A stretch of 34,916 nt of DNA from Armatimonadota bacterium (GTDB taxonomy: Bacteria > Armatimonadota > Fimbriimonadia > Fimbriimonadales > Fimbriimonadaceae), in contig JAEVZK010000017.1 in NCBI GenBank assembly GCA_023392285.1, positions 1 to 34,916 on the forward strand, read 5' to 3'. A model generated the notes under the pieces. That model had not been told where the DNA came from. It did not search any database and worked only from the letters and a program-made list of their open reading frames with translations. Shown in pieces: positions 31,354-34,916 of the stretch. A program made the translations under genes and the position numbers. Within the stretch, counting starts at the first letter, position 1. Each line of letters opens with the position of its first letter.

Positions 31354-32775
31354 CTAGAAGTCTGCGCTGCCGGGTGTTCGGTGGAACGGAATGACGTCGC
31401 GAATATTTTTCATGCCGGTGATATACATAATCAGCCTTTCAAATCCGAGTCCGAAGCCAGCATGCGGCGCTGATCCAAATCTTCGTAAGTCGAGATACCA
31501 CCAGTACGGCTCTAGCGGCAAGCCGGATTCAACAATTCGGGCCTCCAGAACATCGTGTCGCTCCTCGCGTTGCGAACCGCCGATGATTTCTCCGATTCGG
31601 GGCGCGAGCACGTCCATCGCCCTAACGGTGCGGCCGTCCTCGTTTGCGCGCATGTAAAAAGCCTTGATCTCTTTGGGATAGTCGGTGAGGATAACCGGCC
31701 TTCCCACCTTGACCTCAGTCAGCCAACGCTCGTGCTCGCTCTGCAAATCAGATCCCCACGCAACCGGGAATTCCCAATTCACACCGCTGCCTTCGAGTAG
31801 CTTCACTGCCTCGGTATAGGTCATCCGCTCGAATCCGCTCTCAACAATGTGAGACAATGTCTTCAGGAGCTCGGGCTCGATTCGCTGGTTGAAGAAGTCC
31901 AGGTCGGGTCCGCAAGTTTCGAGCACGTTGCCGATCACCTCCTTCAAGAACTCTTCCGCCAAATTCATGTCGCCTTCCAAATCACAGAAGGCCATCTCGG
32001 GTTCGACCATCCAGAACTCGGCCAGGTGGCGGCTGGTGCTTGAGTTCTCGGCCCGGAAGGTTGGGCCGAAGGTGTAGACGTTCGTCATCGCGAGGGCGAG
32101 CGTTTCTGCCTCCAACTGACCACTGACCGTCAGATAAGCTGGCTTACCGAAAAAGTCTTGAACCGGATCATCCTTGCGCAGGTGCCATCGAGTGCCCGAT
32201 TCCTGCTCGTTCGTCGCGCCGCTGTCTACGGGCTCGAGAAGGGTCGAAACTGCGAACATCGCTCCCGCTCCTTCACAGTCGCTGGCGGTGATAATCGGCG
32301 TGTTGATGTAATGAAATCCGCGCCGTTGGAAGAAGTTATGGATCGCCGCAGCAGCCTGATTGCGCACCCGGAAGACCGCCCCGAAGGTGTTGCCACGCGC
32401 TCGCAGGTGAGCGATCTCCCGAAGGAACTCCATGGTGGCGCCCTTCTTTTGCAAGGGATAGCTCGTGGGATCGGCTGCCCCAAAGACCTGCAGCCCCGTC
32501 GCGGAAAGCTCCACCGCTTGTCCTGCGGCGGGCGATTCGACAATGGTCCCTTCAAATCGGACGCAAGCCCCGGTGGTCAGTTTCTTGAGCTCTTCCGAAG
32601 CAACTGCTCCCTCGTTGATCACGACCTGCAAGTCTTTGAAACACGAGCCGTCGCTCACCTGAACGAAAGAAATTCCTTTGCTGTCCCGGCGAGTTTTCAC
32701 CCAGCCGAATGCTTCTGCAGTGGTGCCTGGGCTGAGCTGAAAGAGATCGCGAATATAGGTTCGCCGGTAGTCCAT
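31354..32775 (-). CDS. asnS: Asparaginyl-tRNA synthetase
   Basis: 473 residues, normal length. N-terminal OB-fold anticodon domain (EAFGWVKTRRDSKGISFVQVSDGSCFKDLQVVIN) and class II catalytic core: REIAHLRARGNTFGAVFRVRNQAAAAIHNFFQRRGFHYINTPIITASDCEGAG, motif 2 FGPTFRAENSSTSRHLAEFWMVEPEMAF, and motif 3 GFGLGFERLIMYITGMKNIRDVIPFHRTPGSADF. DYPKEIKAFYMR marks an AsnRS rather than an AspRS. It charges tRNA-Asn with asparagine. An insertion of about 20 residues (LEPVDSGATNEQESGTRWHLRKDDPVQDFFGKP) is present as in other bacterial AsnRS. Confidence 0.97.
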   Translation of the reverse strand: MDYRRTYIRDLFQLSPGTTAEAFGWVKTRRDSKGISFVQVSDGSCFKDLQVVINEGAVASEELKKLTTGACVRFEGTIVESPAAGQAVELSATGLQVFGAADPTSYPLQKKGATMEFLREIAHLRARGNTFGAVFRVRNQAAAAIHNFFQRRGFHYINTPIITASDCEGAGAMFAVSTLLEPVDSGATNEQESGTRWHLRKDDPVQDFFGKPAYLTVSGQLEAETLALAMTNVYTFGPTFRAENSSTSRHLAEFWMVEPEMAFCDLEGDMNLAEEFLKEVIGNVLETCGPDLDFFNQRIEPELLKTLSHIVESGFERMTYTEAVKLLEGSGVNWEFPVAWGSDLQSEHERWLTEVKVGRPVILTDYPKEIKAFYMRANEDGRTVRAMDVLAPRIGEIIGGSQREERHDVLEARIVESGLPLEPYWWYLDLRRFGSAPHAGFGLGFERLIMYITGMKNIRDVIPFHRTPGSADF

Positions 32776-32816
32776 GTAACCAAAATTCTACCGCCCGAGC
32801 CTGCTTGGCGTTCTGA

Positions 32817-33128
32817 TCAGCTGCCCTTGCGCTTCGCCTCGTTCTTCCTTCGCGTTTCCCAGCCCTTCTTTGCAGCGGAACTCCGCTCTGCCGTTGATTG
32901 GCTCGATCCGCCTTTGTGTCCACCCTTTCGCTCGGGTGAATGATCCTCTTTCTTGCCGTATCCGCCGCCGCCAGGCTTCTTGCCGCCGTGGTCCGTCTTG
33001 TTCACGGTTGCCCAAGCGCGGCTTTCGGCTTCCTTTTCGCTGACGCCCCGCTTCTCATAGCCTTCTTCAATGTGTTCGGCCATTCGCTTCTGCTTGTCGG
33101 TGTATTTATCTTTGTCTCCTCTAGGCAT
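32817..33128 (-). CDS. Small hydrophilic protein, 'plasmid stabilization'/stress type
   Basis: 103 residues from the ATG with AAGGAGAGC upstream (MPRGDKDKYTDKQKRMAEHIEEGYEKRGVSEKEAESRAWATVNKTDHGGKKPGG). The N-terminal block matches a widespread small protein often annotated as plasmid stabilization protein. The C-terminus is Gly/Lys/Ser-rich and includes SSAAKKGWETRRKN, a KGG/AAKKGWETRR-like element. Very basic and without hydrophobic core; a nucleic-acid or stress role is likely but not established. It lies next to a DUF2945 gene, a frequent neighbour of such stress-type proteins. Confidence 0.8.
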   Translation of the reverse strand: MPRGDKDKYTDKQKRMAEHIEEGYEKRGVSEKEAESRAWATVNKTDHGGKKPGGGGYGKKEDHSPERKGGHKGGSSQSTAERSSAAKKGWETRRKNEAKRKGS

Positions 33129-33191
33129 GATGCTCTCCTTCCGCTCTTTGACCGATCGTAATGGAACCTTGTTCACAACCCATAGAGCAAG

Positions 33192-33416
33192 TTAATTGCC
33201 ACTATCTTTGATAAGCGCCTCGGCTCGATGGGCGGCTTCATTCCCAGTCTTATCGCTCTTCACCAGGTATTCGGGATTTTCTTTGGAGGCTGAAATTTTA
33301 TGCGACTTGATCTTCGTTGGTGATGTGAGCCGCTTCTGCACCTTGCCGTGAGTCACCCCTTGTGAGGTATGCCAACTCACCCCATCGCCTACGTGTAAAT
33401 CCTTGTCTCTTGCCAT
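33192..33416 (-). CDS. DUF2945/hypervirulence-associated TUDOR-domain protein
   Basis: 74 residues, whole length one small beta-barrel domain: LHVGDGVSWHTSQGVTHGKVQKRLTSPTKIKSHKISASKENPEYLVKSDKTGNEAAHRAEAL. The GDxVSWxTSQGxxHGKV start and EYLVKSDKTGxxAAHxxEAL end are family signatures. Function is unknown; homologues occur widely, often next to stress-response or plasmid-stabilization-like proteins as here (63 bp downstream). No signal peptide, so cytoplasmic. Confidence 0.88.
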   Translation of the reverse strand: MARDKDLHVGDGVSWHTSQGVTHGKVQKRLTSPTKIKSHKISASKENPEYLVKSDKTGNEAAHRAEALIKDSGN

Positions 33417-33497
33417 AGTTGTTGGACTACGCCGGTATCTGCTTTGTGCGCTTGTTTAGGTCCAAGAACTTTAGGCGCACTCTGTCACAATGGTTCG

Positions 33498-33908
33498 ATG
33501 CCCGAGCCGGAGAAGAAGAAGCTATCCCTGTCGCGGGCAGCTTACGCCGGGCTGGGCCTAGTCTTCGTGGCGCTTGGCATTATTGGCGCCATCCTGCCAC
33601 TCATGCCCTCGACTGTTTTCTTCATCTGCGCACTGTGGGCATTTAAGCGCAGCAGCGAACGGCTGGAGCATTGGCTGCTCAACAACCGCGTGATCGGCCC
33701 CGCGTTGCGTGATTGGGACCGGGATCGGAGCATGAAACGCTCGACCAAGATCTTGGCGATCACAATGATCTGGGTCGCGATTGGCACCTCGATCGCGATC
33801 GTCCCCAAGCTTTGGGTTCGAGTGATGCTCGCCCTTATTGCGGCAGCACTTACGGTTTACTTGGTAGGCGTCAAGGAAGCCGCTTCAGACCCACCGCAAG
33901 ACGCATAG
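33498..33908 (+). CDS. DUF454/YbaN-like inner membrane protein
   Basis: 136 residues from the ATG of MPEPEKKKLSLSRAAYAGLG; the open frame starts earlier but this is the first conventional start. DUF454 marks: a first helix GLGLVFVALGIIGAILPLMPSTVFFICALWAFKRSSERLEHWLLNN, the PLMPST turn, then ALRDWDRDRSMKRSTKILAI and two closing helices. A small inner membrane protein of unknown function. The last 38 bases overlap the convergent AroE-like gene. Confidence 0.88.
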   Translation: MPEPEKKKLSLSRAAYAGLGLVFVALGIIGAILPLMPSTVFFICALWAFKRSSERLEHWLLNNRVIGPALRDWDRDRSMKRSTKILAITMIWVAIGTSIAIVPKLWVRVMLALIAAALTVYLVGVKEAASDPPQDA

Positions 33909-34692
33909 GGTCGCGCGGAATTTCCGTCCCCAGCCACCATTCGAGTGCCAGAGCAGATCGCTCGACCAGCAGCTCGCGCCCATCCACAATTCCAAATCCA
34001 AGGGAACTTGCCTTGCGCAAGAACTCCGTTTGAACCCTTCGGTACACAAAGTCAAGGCATCTCGTCCGTGGTTTGGCAAATTCCCAAAGCACGGGAGGCT
34101 GCTCGCCGGCTTTCGCACCGACTGGAGTCGCATTCACGATTAAACTGCAACCAGTTGGATCGGGGCGGCTCACCGGTTCCACTCGCCCATAGTATTCGAA
34201 GAAAGCGATCAGAGGCTTTGAACGGATCACGTTGCGATTCCAGAGGCGAACCTTCCAACCTCGCTCGCACAGCGACTGGAGAGCCGACCGAGCTGCGCGC
34301 CCGGACCCCATCACCAAGGCTGTTCCCGAAGGTATGTCGGCAATCTGCGCGTCGAAAGCTGGGACTTCGGTGTTTTGAGCGACGATCGGCGGCCCCAGCT
34401 TCAGCGCGTTCGCAACCCCCAACGATCCGCGCATCCGAAAATACTCCAGCGCCAGCTTCGCGGCGTCTGCCTTGTGTGGATTGTTGATCGCGGCACCGAG
34501 GAACCCGGCCATCCCCAAAGACTCGATACAAGGCCTAAACTCCTCGGTAGAGCATTGCAATCCTACAAACTCCACGTGAAGCTGCACCGCCAGACAGCCC
34601 GCGGTGCTGACGGCTAGGTCCAACTCATTCTCGGCAGCATCCCCGATCACGGCAATGCGCCGCGTCTCAGAGCCCTCGATGTTCTGCCACAC
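33871..34692 (-). CDS. Divergent shikimate dehydrogenase-like protein
   Basis: 273 residues from GTG with GAGGG upstream. The AroE layout is clear: substrate half with FLGAAINNPHKADAAKLA (NxPHK with the catalytic Lys) and GSLGVANALK, then AQNTEVPAFDAQI, NAD(P) half with ALVMGSGRAARSALQSLCERGWKVRLWNRN, CSLIVNATPVGAKAGEQPP, and CLDFVYRRVQTEFLRKASSLGFGIVDGRELLVERSALALEWWLG. Two key spots differ from true AroE: the NTD motif with the catalytic Asp reads NTE, and GAVNT reads GVANA. It may be a quinate/shikimate-type relative or another dehydrogenase rather than the pathway enzyme. It follows the partial gene at the window end by 18 bp. Confidence 0.85.
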   Translation of the reverse strand: MWQNIEGSETRRIAVIGDAAENELDLAVSTAGCLAVQLHVEFVGLQCSTEEFRPCIESLGMAGFLGAAINNPHKADAAKLALEYFRMRGSLGVANALKLGPPIVAQNTEVPAFDAQIADIPSGTALVMGSGRAARSALQSLCERGWKVRLWNRNVIRSKPLIAFFEYYGRVEPVSRPDPTGCSLIVNATPVGAKAGEQPPVLWEFAKPRTRCLDFVYRRVQTEFLRKASSLGFGIVDGRELLVERSALALEWWLGTEIPRDPMRLAVGLKRLP

Positions 34693-34710
34693 ACCCTCAG
34701 TATAAAGGGA

Positions 34711-34916
34711 TTAGGCGCTTCGCTCCCAGCCGGGCAGTCGAATCGCCAACTGAGGCCGAAGCTCATAAAAGATGCGCTTAACGTAAGGAGTGCTCTTTCC
34801 GAGACGAGCCGCCGCTCGCGAGAAGGCATCGATCAACATGCCATCTTCCGCCTGAATTTCCTCCAGCACCGTCACCAGCAAAGACTGCTGCCGCATGCCC
34901 GCAAGCGCCCGCGTCA
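34711..34916 (-). CDS. C-terminal part of an unknown gene cut by the window edge
   Basis: The frame is open to the end of the window, so only the last about 68 residues are seen (TRALAGMRQQSLLVTVLEEIQAEDGMLIDAFSRAAARLGKSTPYVKRIFYELRPQLAIRLPGWERSA). It may instead start at the ATG at 34896 as a 61-residue protein. The middle looks like a small helix-turn-helix-type fold (LIDAFSRAAARLGKSTPYVKRIFYELRP). No family recognised. It precedes the AroE-like gene by 18 bp and is probably co-transcribed with it. Confidence 0.5.
   Translation of the reverse strand, partial: TRALAGMRQQSLLVTVLEEIQAEDGMLIDAFSRAAARLGKSTPYVKRIFYELRPQLAIRLPGWERSA

Overview
The window looks like chromosomal DNA from a free-living, flagellated, envelope-complex bacterium of moderately high GC. 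The gene mix is an RHS polymorphic toxin locus, GH2 and GHL10-type glycoside hydrolases, a single flagellin, an HD-GYP response regulator, ECF sigma with a zinc anti-sigma, several GT4 glycosyltransferases, and many short-overlap operons with GTG/TTG starts. This reminds me of Armatimonadota (Fimbriimonadales-like) genomes. That placement is inference from gene style; no rRNA or other phylogenetic marker is in the window except asnS. No tRNA, rRNA, CRISPR array or transposase was found.

Layout. (1) 1-3400: RHS toxin locus. An RHS protein, cut by the window edge, ends in a Cys-rich variable tip with a translationally coupled membrane protein. Behind it is an orphan RHS core fragment carrying a phospholipase A2-like toxin domain, then two small candidate immunity or accessory genes and about 350 bp of unrecognised DNA. 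(2) 3399-9236: a TlpA-like thioredoxin, an acyl-CoA dehydrogenase-like protein and a GH2 glycosidase on the + strand, an ECF sigma/anti-sigma pair on the - strand, and a GHL10-like protein on the + strand. (3) 9363-14684: Maf, whose upstream region holds a heptamer tandem repeat, a DUF2750-like protein, a beta-propeller lipoprotein, then a run of DegT-type aminotransferase, FabI, glutamate formimidoyltransferase and a small acidic protein. (4) 14681-19697: a - strand hydrolase/glycosyltransferase pair facing a + strand glycosyltransferase/UDP-galactopyranose-mutase-like pair that ends in a strong terminator. (5) 19689-24141: S41 peptidase, HD-GYP response regulator, unknown protein, flagellin with terminator. 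(6) 24118-28342: one tight - strand operon of glycosyltransferase, Trm112-like, AroQ, M24 peptidase, degenerate ABC ATPase and membrane protein. (7) 28398-34916: small secreted-type protein, two ABC transporter genes, AsnS, two small stress-type proteins, a DUF454 membrane protein, a divergent AroE-like protein and a truncated gene at the window end.

Most notable: the RHS locus reads like a captured tip displacement. By eye, codon style changes inside the first RHS gene near position 430, and the displaced GC-rich 3' end, now carrying a PLA2-like toxin, lies downstream. Other points of interest are a UGM-like enzyme resembling the long eukaryotic form, three enzyme-family members with altered catalytic residues (dehalogenase-like hydrolase, acyl-CoA dehydrogenase-like, AroE-like), a degenerate ABC ATPase inside an aroQ operon, two nearly identical -10/start arrangements suggesting leaderless mRNAs, and repeated convergent gene overlaps.
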